From contig NZ_JABAHY010000006.1 of assembly GCF_012641515.1 (NCBI RefSeq), forward strand, positions 102,096 to 166,095: 64,000 bases of DNA. The letters are read 5' to 3'. Below, piece by piece: positions 17,338 to 26,540 of this stretch. How positions within the stretch are numbered: position 1 is the stretch's first letter; the number at the start of each line of letters is the position of its first letter. The translations under genes and the position numbers were made by a program. The stretch is from Nesterenkonia sedimenti (GTDB lineage Bacteria > Actinomycetota > Actinomycetes > Actinomycetales > Micrococcaceae). The notes beneath the pieces are model-generated. The model saw only the letters and a list, made by a program, of their open reading frames with translations, was not told the origin of the DNA and did not search any database.

Positions 17338-17545
17338 TATTATCTCCCGTTGCGGAAACTTGGCCTCAGATTCACTTTACTGCAGACCGGGCAGGAACTG
17401 CGGGGTTTGACCATTGACCGGTCTGCCCAGAGCCCCAAACGTGTCACCCCGAGGAAGCGGCTTCCGATAAACCGACGTTGTCAGCAAATCTCAACAGCAT
17501 GATTGCTCGAATCCACGCCTCTACCGGCGAGGCAGAGAGGCTCCT

Positions 17546-17787
17546 TTGAGCAATGAGATCTGGCTCCGAGATGGATCAACTGGGGAGCAGGCACTGTCAT
17601 TCTTTGACGAGCCTCGCCTTGATGTGCCTAGGGAACAGGATCAGGGTATCGTCGAACTTCATGGTCGCCGAGTGGCCGAACATCTATTGTGTATCTCCCC
17701 GAGCTCGGTGTTGTTGAGTTTGAAGGTGTGCACTGGAAGGTCACAGAAACCGGCACTGAGCTCTCAAACCGCCGACCAGCTGGCTGA
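17546..17787 (+). pseudogene. frameshifted gene remnant between immunity and secretion genes
   Basis: The 557-bp gap 17338-17894 holds no intact gene. One frame from 17546 is protein-like (SNEIWLRDGSTGEQALSFF, then RLDVPREQDQGIVELHG). Near 17690 the coding signal shifts to another frame (VYLPELGVVEFEGVHWKV, ending at TGA 17785-17787). A single frameshift in a short gene of unknown family explains both parts. The rest of the gap (17338-17545) shows no coding signal that I can support. Decay is common at the toxin-immunity boundary. Confidence 0.4.
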
Positions 17788-17894
17788 CTCCGCAGAAGGG
17801 ATGTGACGTGCTACCGGTGACCAGTGACCTCATTCAGAAAGTTATTGACTAGGATGGCCGACTGAGGGACGGACCCAAGCCGAAAGCAACTGCC

Positions 17895-18701
17895 TTGGTT
17901 TATACGAATAACCACGTGCTGGCGCTCTCCGGCCTGCCTGACGGAGCAGTGCTGGCCAACCGCCGGATAGTTTTTGCTGCGCATTTCTTGGACTTCCTGC
18001 TGATCTGCGCCGGCGCCGCGGCGGCTTTCACTACCTTCCCCGACTCCCTCCCCCATTGGGTCAGTGCCCTCCTCGGCGCCGCCCTGCTGCTGATCATCCA
18101 ACTGGTCCTGCTGCGCACCACAGGCCAAACACTCTTCGGCCTCATCTTCCGATTCCGCTGGGCAGACCCCGATACCTCCCTGCCCCCAACCGGTAGCTCC
18201 TGGTTCACGGCCCTGACCGGCACAGTCAAAACCCGGGCGGCCAAAACAGCACTGGCCGCGGACCTCCGCCGCGGGGTCGACCCCCTCGACCTCGCCGGGA
18301 TCCCCGCCGAAGCCTCATTGCCCTCACGGGGAGGACACTGGGGTCGGGTTGCAGCAGAGACAGCAGTCTTCGCACTGGTCGAACCCTATGGCGAGCGCCA
18401 CCCCATCAGCGCAGACAGCGTGGTCGGCCGGCAACCCCATAGCTCAAACGACGAAATCCAGCCCCTGACCCTGCCGGATGTCACCCGCACCATCGATAAG
18501 ACCCACGGCATCTTCCGCATCCGCAACGGCCACCTCGAATACACCGACCTCGGGTCCACCCACGGCACCACCATCGACGTGCAGACCCACTACCAGAAGC
18601 TCAAACCCGGAATCCCCACAGGCCTCGACCCCGGAACCATCATCTACCTAGGCCGCGGCAAATACACCATAGGCACCGGACGGCAGGAGGAGGATCAATG
18701 A
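17895..18701 (+). CDS. RDD-FHA domain protein of the T7SS
   Basis: About 268 residues from the TTG at 17895. N-terminal half: an RDD membrane domain with two TM segments (NRRIVFAAHFLDFLLICAGA and ALLGAALLLIIQLVLL). C-terminal third: an FHA domain that binds phosphothreonine (VGRQPHSS, then THGIFRIRNG and DLGSTHGTTI). FHA proteins with this fusion occur in T7SS loci. The start is uncertain: a GTG at 17808 with a good AGAAGGG site lies in the same frame but is cut off by a TAG at 17850-17852. The stop overlaps the next start (ATGA), opening a five-gene coupled operon. Confidence 0.75.
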   Translation: MVYTNNHVLALSGLPDGAVLANRRIVFAAHFLDFLLICAGAAAAFTTFPDSLPHWVSALLGAALLLIIQLVLLRTTGQTLFGLIFRFRWADPDTSLPPTGSSWFTALTGTVKTRAAKTALAADLRRGVDPLDLAGIPAEASLPSRGGHWGRVAAETAVFALVEPYGERHPISADSVVGRQPHSSNDEIQPLTLPDVTRTIDKTHGIFRIRNGHLEYTDLGSTHGTTIDVQTHYQKLKPGIPTGLDPGTIIYLGRGKYTIGTGRQEEDQ

Positions 18702-19216
18702 TCGATCGCGACAAAATCCTCGTCGACACCTCCAAAGCTCACCGTTCCCGACTGGTGGCAGCCTTCGTCCACGGCCCCCACGAAAACCGCCGGCCCGTCA
18801 ACAACAACCTCAAACGATTCCTCGGCTCCGTGGTGCTGGCCGCGGTCATCGGGGTCGGCTGTGTGGGCTTCTCCTTCGTGATGGGCCACCTCGACGGTAA
18901 CCGGGAAGAAGAAGCCATCACCTCCTTCCGTGCCGCCCAATCCCAAAACCCCCTCCAACCCGACGGCGAAACACTCATCGAGGACCCCGAGGAGTCCGGC
19001 CTGCTGATCGATACCGAAACCGAAGAGTTCATCGACCCTCGGACCGGCTTCGTCGTCGACCCAGAGACCGGACTGGCAGAGGATCCCGAAGGCAACCTGG
19101 TCGATACCCGAACCGGCTGGTACTACGAGCCCGACACTGGTTATTACACAGACCCCGAATCCGGAGTCACCGTAGACCCGGTCAACCTGACAGTGGTAGA
19201 TGAGGACGAGGAATGA
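18698..19216 (+). CDS. small single-TM T7SS-associated membrane protein
   Basis: 172 residues with a cytosolic N-terminus (about 45 residues), one TM segment (FLGSVVLAAVIGVGCVGFSF) and an acidic extracytoplasmic part rich in short repeats of the form D-x-x-T-G (DPRTGFVVDPETG, DTRTGWYYEPDTG). The N-terminus (RSRLVAAFVHGPHENRRPVNNNLKRFL) vaguely resembles the start of EccB, but the large EccB periplasmic domain is absent. It could be a reduced membrane component of the secretion channel. It overlaps both neighbours by 4 bp. Confidence 0.6.
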   Translation: MIDRDKILVDTSKAHRSRLVAAFVHGPHENRRPVNNNLKRFLGSVVLAAVIGVGCVGFSFVMGHLDGNREEEAITSFRAAQSQNPLQPDGETLIEDPEESGLLIDTETEEFIDPRTGFVVDPETGLAEDPEGNLVDTRTGWYYEPDTGYYTDPESGVTVDPVNLTVVDEDEE

Positions 19217-20523
19217 GTTATACCCGGATCACACTGGCCGGTGCCGAGCACAAAGCCGAACTCGTTGTACCCGGCAACGAGCCGCTCATCGAACTGCTGC
19301 CCGAAATGCTCCGACTTCTCGAAGAGCACCGGGCCTCCGCCGATGCGATGACCCTGACCACACTCTTGGGCGAACGGCTCGACAGCAGCCTCACTCTCGA
19401 AGAACTGCACATACCCCATGGAGCCATCCTTCGCATGGTTCCCCTGGCAGAGGCACCGGCACCTCCAGAGGTCTCTGACCTCACCGAAACGGTCAGCACC
19501 TCCCTGGAAGAGCGACCCGACCGATGGCGGCCCAGTTACACCACCGCCCTGGCCGGAGCGCTCAGCGCAGCAGCCGGCTGGGTGATCGCCACAACCCTCG
19601 ATGACGCCGTCGAGATCAGATTCCTCGAACTGGCTGCCCCCGGACTGCTGGTGCTGATCTCAGCCATCCTCTTCCTCGTGTCCCGTCCCCGGGTCGGCCT
19701 CCTAGCCGCAGTGAGCAGCATTGGGGCAGCCGGACCCGCAGCCAGCCACTGGGCTGATGAACTCTTCGACACCCAGCTGCCGCCGCTTGCCGCCACCGCG
19801 CTGACCTGGGCCGCCGCCGTCTTTGCTATCGCCCTCATCATCGGAACTGCAGCACGGCATATTCCCATCATGGCCGGCGGAGCTGCAGGTGTCGGCCTGC
19901 TCGGACTCTGGGCGGGCCTCGAGGCCGGCGGAATCGACCCCACTGACATCCCACCGATCATCGCTGTCGTCGGCGTCGTCGCAGTGGGCTGCATTCCCCT
20001 GATTGTGCTGAGCATCAGCGGACTGACCGGACTGGACGACCGAGCTATCGAAGCCCGCGGGTTCAAAGCCCCCGTCATCCGTGCGGCAGTCGGAGACGCC
20101 TACGCTTCCATGCAGTGGCTGACCATCAGTCTCACCGCAGTCACCACAGCAGCCCTCTGCGCGACCGCCGCAGAAGGCACCCGCATCGCCGCCGCGCTGA
20201 CCGGAAGCATCGTTATCGTCCTCATCGCCCGGGCCAAGATCCTACCGCTGGCACCAGCACGCGGCAGCGTCTTTGTGGCCGGACTCACGGTGGCCACCAC
20301 CCTGGCCATCACCTGGCAGCAGGAAGCAGCTGTGGTGATCCTGGCCTCAGTACTCGTCGGCGTCATCGCGGTCTTCATTGTCGGGGTGAACCCCTCCCAA
20401 CCCTCAGCCGCCAAACTCCGGCGCTACACCAACCTCATTGAATTCCTAGCGGTGCTCGCCATCGTGCCGCTGCTGCTGGCTCACCTGGGTGTTCTCGCCG
20501 ACCTCGTGGAGGTCTTCCGCTGA
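19213..20523 (+). CDS. eccD: type VII secretion integral membrane protein EccD
   Basis: 436 residues. An N-terminal ubiquitin-like (YukD) domain (about residues 1-85, starting SYTRITLAGAEHKAELVVPG) is followed by about 11 hydrophobic segments, as in EccD channel subunits. No catalytic residues are expected. The gene overlaps the small membrane-protein gene by 4 bp and the following ParA-like gene by one base (TGATG). Together with EccC it defines the locus as T7SS. Confidence 0.85.
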   Translation: MSYTRITLAGAEHKAELVVPGNEPLIELLPEMLRLLEEHRASADAMTLTTLLGERLDSSLTLEELHIPHGAILRMVPLAEAPAPPEVSDLTETVSTSLEERPDRWRPSYTTALAGALSAAAGWVIATTLDDAVEIRFLELAAPGLLVLISAILFLVSRPRVGLLAAVSSIGAAGPAASHWADELFDTQLPPLAATALTWAAAVFAIALIIGTAARHIPIMAGGAAGVGLLGLWAGLEAGGIDPTDIPPIIAVVGVVAVGCIPLIVLSISGLTGLDDRAIEARGFKAPVIRAAVGDAYASMQWLTISLTAVTTAALCATAAEGTRIAAALTGSIVIVLIARAKILPLAPARGSVFVAGLTVATTLAITWQQEAAVVILASVLVGVIAVFIVGVNPSQPSAAKLRRYTNLIEFLAVLAIVPLLLAHLGVLADLVEVFR

Positions 20524-21407
20524 TGTTCCCCCTGACCACCCAGCCAGCCCTGGAATACCTCAAGGCCGACCGCGCGATTCGTCAACCGCTGGTGCTTCCC
20601 CGCCGGATCGGATTCATCAGCGCCGAAGCTCGCAGCGGCTGCTCCCGGACCGCAGGGCTCATCGCAGCCTGTCTCGCCCACCGCCGACAGGGCCGGATCC
20701 TGGCCGTCAACGCCGCGGCCAGCCCAGAGCCAGCCCAGGGCCGACGGTCCATGATCTGGCACGCTGGTCTGCAGTCGGGCACCGTCTCCGACTCCGACCT
20801 GCGCCGTGTCCGTCGCAACGCAACCGCCGCCGAGGAGGCCTGCGCCGGCCTGGTACAAACCCCCAATGGGCTCTACTGCCACGACCTCACCGCCCTGAGC
20901 GACTTCTCTCCCCAGTCCTGGTGGACCAATGTGGCCCCCACCAGCCGGTTCTTCGACCTCGTGCTCACCGACTGGGGCCACCGGGTGGAGACTGCCGTGG
21001 AAAGCCTCATCGACTCCAGTCACATCATCTGCGTAGCCACCCGGCTGGATATGGCAGCCCTGCGCCGAGCCCAGCGCCTGGTCCACCAGATCCAAACCAG
21101 CACCTCCGCCCCAGTGAAACTGGTGATCAGCGACCTCGACGGCAATGCCTCCACCGGACTGCGGATGGCCATGGGCAGCATTGAGGTTCCCCGGCACCTG
21201 TTCGGCTACGAACCAGAACGACGCCGGGCCCGGCTGCTGCGCGGAAAACTCCCCCTGGCCACCCGGACCGCCGTGGCGCATCTGGCCGCCGATACCGTCT
21301 CCACCCTTGCACAGGCCGAAAAACAGGCTGTCCAAGGCCCCTCCGCACAGTCGTCCGGACCAGAGAACACCACCACAGAGCGCACGAGAACGGGGGCAGA
21401 AGCATGA
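20523..21407 (+). CDS. degenerate MinD/ParA-like protein of the T7SS
   Basis: 294 residues with the overall layout of a MinD/ParA P-loop protein: IGFISAEARSGCSRTAGLIAA where the deviant Walker A should be, FFDLVLTDWGHRVETA in place of the Walker B/DxxG strand, and SSHIICVATRLDMAALRRAQ. The Walker A lacks the two lysines of a working KGGxGKT motif, so ATP hydrolysis is doubtful. Comparable proteins (EspI/SCO5717 type) accompany many actinobacterial T7SS loci as regulators. It overlaps eccD and eccC, so it is made with them. Confidence 0.65.
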   Translation: MFPLTTQPALEYLKADRAIRQPLVLPRRIGFISAEARSGCSRTAGLIAACLAHRRQGRILAVNAAASPEPAQGRRSMIWHAGLQSGTVSDSDLRRVRRNATAAEEACAGLVQTPNGLYCHDLTALSDFSPQSWWTNVAPTSRFFDLVLTDWGHRVETAVESLIDSSHIICVATRLDMAALRRAQRLVHQIQTSTSAPVKLVISDLDGNASTGLRMAMGSIEVPRHLFGYEPERRRARLLRGKLPLATRTAVAHLAADTVSTLAQAEKQAVQGPSAQSSGPENTTTERTRTGAEA

Positions 21408-24400
21408 CCCTGAAGCTCGTTCACCGCCCGACCCGAACCACCGCCCCGGTCCCGCAGGCTGCACCGACAATGCTGGCCGCGCCGCCTGAGCTTGAGGGCA
21501 ACAGCGGGGCGATGCCCATGCAGATGATCCTGCCCATCATCGGCGCCCTCTCCTCAGTGACGATGATGGTGGTGCTGCGCCACGGCAACCCGCTGTTCAT
21601 GATGATGGCCGGAGTGATCTTCCTGGTCGCGATCGTCGGCGGCATCGGCTACGCCCTCTCATCCCGCGGTCGGCAGGCCAAACAGCAGCGCCAACAGCGT
21701 GAGCTCTACCTGGACTACCTCGAAGAGACTCGCGCGGACCTCCAGAACCAGATGTCGGAGGTCCAAGCCCAGGCGCTGAGCCTGCACCCGCATCCCAGCC
21801 ACCTGGTCAGCGTCATCCAGAACCCCGAAAGGTTCTGGGAACGACGACGTACCGACGCCGACTTCCTCCAGGCCCGACTGGGCACCGGACGGGTCACCCA
21901 CCAGCCGATGAGCATCCCGCCCGAGGAATCACCCACCCACCCGCAGGACCCGTTCCTCAAACGCGAGGCCGAGCTGGTCGCCGAGACCTCCGGTCAGGTG
22001 GAGGCCATGCCTATCCAGGCAGCCCTACGGGAGACCGGAACAGTCGCGATCATCGGCGACCACCTCCAAGGGGTGGAACTGGCCCGCAGCATGCTGCTGC
22101 AGCTGGCCACCTTCCACTCACCTGATGACATCATCTTCGCCGGTATCTGGGCCCCGGAGCGGGCCCAGCACTGGCGCGGGGTGGATCTCTTGCCGCATAT
22201 CCAAGACGCCGCCGTCTACGACGGACCGGTGCCGGCCCGGCGGGTCGCACCGTCCATGCAGGAGGTTGCGGCCCTGCTGCGCAATGAACTGACCCAGCGG
22301 ATGGCCGCCTACCAGCAGGCTAGACGCAACGGCCTCCACCAGGCCCACACCTCCCGGTTGATCGTCGTCGTCGATGATCACGGCCGCTATGCCACACCAC
22401 TGCCGCTGCCCGAGGGAGTCACCGACCTCTTCGGGCTCAACATCACCGTGGTCTATCTGCTCTCCGAACAGCGGCAGGAACCCCGCAATGTCGATATGCG
22501 GATCACCCTCGAGGAAGCATCCGCGGTGCTGACCACCCGGGCCTCAAGTGCAGAACCGCAGCGGATCACTTTTCAGCCCGATCCTCTGAGCACGGACACC
22601 TTCACGGCCGCGGCACGCACTATGTCCGGATACCGGTTGCGCCCTGATATCCGCGACGAGATGGAGACCACCAGCAGCTTCGATGTCACTGATCTGCTGG
22701 GCTTCAGTTCAGTCAACGACGTCGCCCCGGACCGGCTCTGGAAACCCCGCACCAGTGGGGACTTCCTCAAGGTGCCCTTCGGCGTCGACGACGCCGGAAA
22801 CCCCGTGGACCTGGACCTCAAAGAGAACGCTCAGGGAGGTATGGGCCCCCATGGCATATGCATCGGTGCCACCGGCTCCGGCAAATCCGAAATGCTGCGC
22901 ACCCTGATTCTCTCGCTGGTGATGCGACACTCCCCCCAGGACCTCTCCCTGGTGCTGGTCGACTACAAAGGTGGAGCCGCCTTCGCGCCATTTGCCCCGC
23001 TGCCCCATGTGGCCGGGCTGATCGACAACCTTGAAGACGATGCACAGCTGACTGCGCGCGCCAGAACCTCCATCCAAGGAGAAGTGGTGCGCCGGCAGAA
23101 GATGCTCAAAGACGCCGGATCCCTGGCATCGATCACCCAGTATCGGACCATGCGGGAACAGGACCCCGAGATGGAACCGATGCCGCATCTGTTCCTGGTG
23201 ATCGACGAATTTGGTGAGCTGCTCACCGCCGAACCCGATTTTGCCGAGCTCTTCCTGCAGATCGGACGAATCGGCCGGTCTATCGGCGTGCACCTGCTGC
23301 TTTCGAGCCAGCGTCTCGAGGCCGGAAAACTCAAGGGTCTCGACACCTACCTCTCCTACCGGGTGGGCCTGCGCACCTTCAGCGAATCGGAATCCCGCAT
23401 GGTGCTGGACAGCAGGGATGCCTTCCACCTGCCTGCCCTGCCCGGCTACGGCTACCTCAAAGTCGACACCTCCCTCTACACCCGGTTCCGCGCCGGATAT
23501 GTGTCCGGTCCCGTCCCTGCCGAACAGCAGATTCAGGCCACCGATGATGCACGCCCGCTGCCCCGGCTGCTGCCGGCCTATAATGGGCTCTCCGCGGCAG
23601 AACGGGAGGAGGTGGCTGATGAATCCTTCGATCCCACCCCGCATGCCGAGACCGCACCGGAGCTCATCGATGAGGTCATCTTCCGGCTCACCGATGAGGA
23701 CAAGCGGGTCCGGCCGGTATGGCTACCGCCCCTGCCGGAACAGTTGGCCCTGGGCAGCCTCATTGACTCCAGCCAGCAGGGCGGCCGCGGCCTGCAACTG
23801 GTCCTCGGGCTCGAGGACGACCCCGAACACCAGCAGCAGCGGCCCTGGACCATGGACCTGGGCAGCATTGCGGGCCACGCCGCCGTTGTCGGGGGTCCTC
23901 GCTCCGGGCGCAGCACCCTGCTGCGGACTGTGGCGCTCTCCCTGGCGCTGACCCGGACTCCCAGCCAATGCGCGATTTACGGGATGGACCTCACTGGCGG
24001 GGCCCTGCAGCGGTTGGAAGGTTTTCCCCATGTCGGCGGAGTGGCCACCCGCTCAGACCCCGACCGGCTGGGCCGACTCATCGATGAGATCCAGATGATG
24101 CTCAACCAGCGTGAGAGTGTCTTCCGCAGGTACGGCATCGACTCCCTGGGAGAGTTGCGTCACCGGCACAGCACCGGGGAGATCACCGAGCTGACCAGTG
24201 CCGAGGTCATGGTGCTGGTCGACGGGTACGGACAGCTGGGCCAGGACTTCGACCGACTGAAGGACCGGTTCAACACCATCATGCACCGCGGGGCAAGCTT
24301 CGGTGTCCACATGGTGCTGGGCCTGACCCGTTGGAATGAGCTGCGGGCCTCCGAACAGGCTCTCTTTGGCTGGAAGGCCGAGTTGAAGCTCAATGATGAG

Positions 24401-25348
24401 ACCGAGTCCACAGTAGATAAGAAACTGATGAAGACTATCTCGGCCGATACCCCCGGCAGGGTGCTGTTGACCAATAAGAATTTCGCCCACACGGCTCTGC
24501 CGGTGCTGGATATCGCCGACGCGGAGAACGTGGGCGATACCCTGCGGCAGCTGGGCGAGGAAGCCACCCGATCCTGGAGCGGGCCCCGGGCGGCACCGAT
24601 CCGTCTGCTGCCGACAGTACTGTCCCCTGCTGAGCTGCCCGATGTCTTCACAGAGCCCGACGCCGTCCCGTTGGGTATCCGGCAGGACACCATGAGTACC
24701 GCATTCTGGGACTTCATGGACCGGGATCAACACCTCATTGTGCTCGGCGACAGCAAGTCCGGGAAGACCTCCCTTTTACGCCATATCACCGCGCAGCTGG
24801 TGGAACGTTTCGATGAAGACGAGCTGGTCTTCGCGGTCTTCGACTCCCGCGGTCAGCTGGCCGCCGGGCTCCCCGAGGAATATGTGGGCAACCACGCCCG
24901 GAACCCCAAACAGGGCCAGGCGCTGGCGAAATCGGTCTCCGGGGAGCTGGACCAGCGGCCCGAGCGCTCACCCCAGGAGTTCGCGGACTCACCCCGGATT
25001 GTGGTCCTGGTGGACGACTACGACATCTTCTCCGCCGGCGGAGGCTCACCATTGCAGGCGCTGGTGCCGCATCTGCCCTCTGCCCGTGACCTGAAACTGC
25101 ATGTGGTTCTGGCCCGCCCCGTGGCAGGTTCCTCCCGCGCCTTCTTCGATCCCATCGTGCAGGTCAGTAAGGACACTGGAGGTGCGGTGCTGGTGATGGA
25201 CGGTGACCGCGGGGAGGGCCAGATCCTGCCCAAGGTTTACCCCGAGAACTTCCCACCTGGACGCGGTCGGTTTGTCCGCCGTGGCGAGAAGCCGCATATC
25301 ATCCAGACCGCCTGGGACAAGGCCGAGGAGCAGGACGAAGAAGAGTAG
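21404..25348 (+). CDS. eccC: type VII secretion ATPase EccC (FtsK/SpoIIIE type)
   Basis: 1314 residues, EccCa and EccCb fused. Two TM segments lie near residues 40-85 (MQMILPIIGALSSVTMMVVL and MMMAGVIFLVAIVGGIGYAL). Three FtsK-like ATPase domains follow. D1 has an intact Walker A GATGSGKS (488-495) and Walker B LFLVIDEFGEL. D2 has GGPRSGRST (830-838), where the catalytic Lys is Arg (R836). D3 has GDSKSGKT (1115-1122). D1 powers export; D2 and D3 usually bind substrate signals. It is the last gene of the operon. The downstream gene is convergent, so EccB, EccE and a mycosin are not part of this operon. Confidence 0.93.
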   Translation: MTLKLVHRPTRTTAPVPQAAPTMLAAPPELEGNSGAMPMQMILPIIGALSSVTMMVVLRHGNPLFMMMAGVIFLVAIVGGIGYALSSRGRQAKQQRQQRELYLDYLEETRADLQNQMSEVQAQALSLHPHPSHLVSVIQNPERFWERRRTDADFLQARLGTGRVTHQPMSIPPEESPTHPQDPFLKREAELVAETSGQVEAMPIQAALRETGTVAIIGDHLQGVELARSMLLQLATFHSPDDIIFAGIWAPERAQHWRGVDLLPHIQDAAVYDGPVPARRVAPSMQEVAALLRNELTQRMAAYQQARRNGLHQAHTSRLIVVVDDHGRYATPLPLPEGVTDLFGLNITVVYLLSEQRQEPRNVDMRITLEEASAVLTTRASSAEPQRITFQPDPLSTDTFTAAARTMSGYRLRPDIRDEMETTSSFDVTDLLGFSSVNDVAPDRLWKPRTSGDFLKVPFGVDDAGNPVDLDLKENAQGGMGPHGICIGATGSGKSEMLRTLILSLVMRHSPQDLSLVLVDYKGGAAFAPFAPLPHVAGLIDNLEDDAQLTARARTSIQGEVVRRQKMLKDAGSLASITQYRTMREQDPEMEPMPHLFLVIDEFGELLTAEPDFAELFLQIGRIGRSIGVHLLLSSQRLEAGKLKGLDTYLSYRVGLRTFSESESRMVLDSRDAFHLPALPGYGYLKVDTSLYTRFRAGYVSGPVPAEQQIQATDDARPLPRLLPAYNGLSAAEREEVADESFDPTPHAETAPELIDEVIFRLTDEDKRVRPVWLPPLPEQLALGSLIDSSQQGGRGLQLVLGLEDDPEHQQQRPWTMDLGSIAGHAAVVGGPRSGRSTLLRTVALSLALTRTPSQCAIYGMDLTGGALQRLEGFPHVGGVATRSDPDRLGRLIDEIQMMLNQRESVFRRYGIDSLGELRHRHSTGEITELTSAEVMVLVDGYGQLGQDFDRLKDRFNTIMHRGASFGVHMVLGLTRWNELRASEQALFGWKAELKLNDETESTVDKKLMKTISADTPGRVLLTNKNFAHTALPVLDIADAENVGDTLRQLGEEATRSWSGPRAAPIRLLPTVLSPAELPDVFTEPDAVPLGIRQDTMSTAFWDFMDRDQHLIVLGDSKSGKTSLLRHITAQLVERFDEDELVFAVFDSRGQLAAGLPEEYVGNHARNPKQGQALAKSVSGELDQRPERSPQEFADSPRIVVLVDDYDIFSAGGGSPLQALVPHLPSARDLKLHVVLARPVAGSSRAFFDPIVQVSKDTGGAVLVMDGDRGEGQILPKVYPENFPPGRGRFVRRGEKPHIIQTAWDKAEEQDEEE

Positions 25349-25360
25349 TCAGATTTGGTA

Positions 25361-26527
25361 TCAGCCGACGCCGACGCCCAGTAAGGTGCCCAGAGTGTAG
25401 GTGATGGCCGCAGCCCCCAGGCCGATGGCCAGTTGGCGCAGGGCGCGTTTGAGCGGGGAAGCCCCGGAGAGCAGGCCGACCACCGCACCGGTGCACAGCA
25501 GGGCGATGCCTACCAGCCCGGTGGAGAGCCCCACCGCCCACCAGCCCTCGGCGCCCAGGAGATAGGGCAGCACCGGGATCAGCGCACCGCCGGCGAAGAA
25601 GCAGAAGCTCGAACCGGCCGCGGTCCAGGCCGAACCCACTGCGGCATATTCATCCTCTTCGGCCTCCGGGTTGAAGGACCGCTCGGGTTTGCAGTCGCAG
25701 GTGAAGACACCCAGCCGCTCCAGGGCCCGGTGCTCTGCGTCCTCCTCACTCAGCCCGCGGGCACGGTAGACCAGCACCAGTTCGTTATGGTCGAAGTCCA
25801 GATCCGGGGCGGCCCGCAGGGTCACCTGGGTGGGCCGGGTGGCATCCAGCAGCTCCCGCTGGCTGCGCACTGAGATGAACTCCCCGGCGGCCATAGAAAG
25901 CGCCCCGGAGAGCAGTCCGGCAATACCGGTCAGCAGCACCACTGTGGCACCGACCCCGGTGCCGCCCATGCCCATGATCAGGGCGAAATTGGAGACCAGA
26001 CCGTCATTGGCCCCGAAGACTGCGGCGCGGAAACCACCGGAGAGCTTCTCCCGGCCACGGGCGGCCAGGGCTCGGATGACCTCCTCATGGACCTCCTCAT
26101 CGGCGGCCATGCCACGGGTGGCGTCCTGGTCCTTGCCATAGGGCGAGTCACCCTCGGCCCTCTGGGCAAGGGCGAGGACAAAGACTGAACCGAAGACCCG
26201 GGCCATCCAGCCCAGCAGGACCCGGTGGATGGAGGGGGAGGGCAGCTTCTGGGCATGCTCACCCAGCAGGGTCCGCCAATGCTCCTGGTGACGTTTCTCG
26301 GCCTCGGCTAAGCCCAGCAGGACCTGGCGTTCCTCACCGGATTTCTTGGTCGCAAGCTGTTCATACAGCTTCGCCTCGGCGATCTCATCGGCAAGGTACT
26401 TCCGCCAACGCCGGATCTGCTGCGGTGTCGGCTGGGCATCAGTGGGCTCGGTATCCACATCTCCATAGTGCCCGGAGATTCCGCCCGGCGGGGCCCAGTG
26501 GGTGGGTGTGACGATCTTTCGGCACAC
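25361..26527 (-). CDS. ferritin-like domain fused to VIT1/CCC1-type iron/manganese transporter
   Basis: 388 residues. The N-terminal ~150 residues form a ferritin-like/rubrerythrin helix bundle with Glu and ExxH-type iron ligands (DEIAEAKLYEQLATKK, AEAEKRHQEHW, ADEEVHEEVIRAL). The C-terminal part is a VIT1/CCC1 domain with five TM segments, opening with the family signature FGANDGLVSNFALIMG. Such proteins (MbfA type) export iron or manganese. The first codon is uncertain; a start further in (VDTEPTDAQ) is possible. The end converges with eccC with 12 bp between them. Confidence 0.85.
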   Translation of the reverse strand: MCRKIVTPTHWAPPGGISGHYGDVDTEPTDAQPTPQQIRRWRKYLADEIAEAKLYEQLATKKSGEERQVLLGLAEAEKRHQEHWRTLLGEHAQKLPSPSIHRVLLGWMARVFGSVFVLALAQRAEGDSPYGKDQDATRGMAADEEVHEEVIRALAARGREKLSGGFRAAVFGANDGLVSNFALIMGMGGTGVGATVVLLTGIAGLLSGALSMAAGEFISVRSQRELLDATRPTQVTLRAAPDLDFDHNELVLVYRARGLSEEDAEHRALERLGVFTCDCKPERSFNPEAEEDEYAAVGSAWTAAGSSFCFFAGGALIPVLPYLLGAEGWWAVGLSTGLVGIALLCTGAVVGLLSGASPLKRALRQLAIGLGAAAITYTLGTLLGVGVG

Positions 26528-26540
26528 CTAAGAGTGGCGC

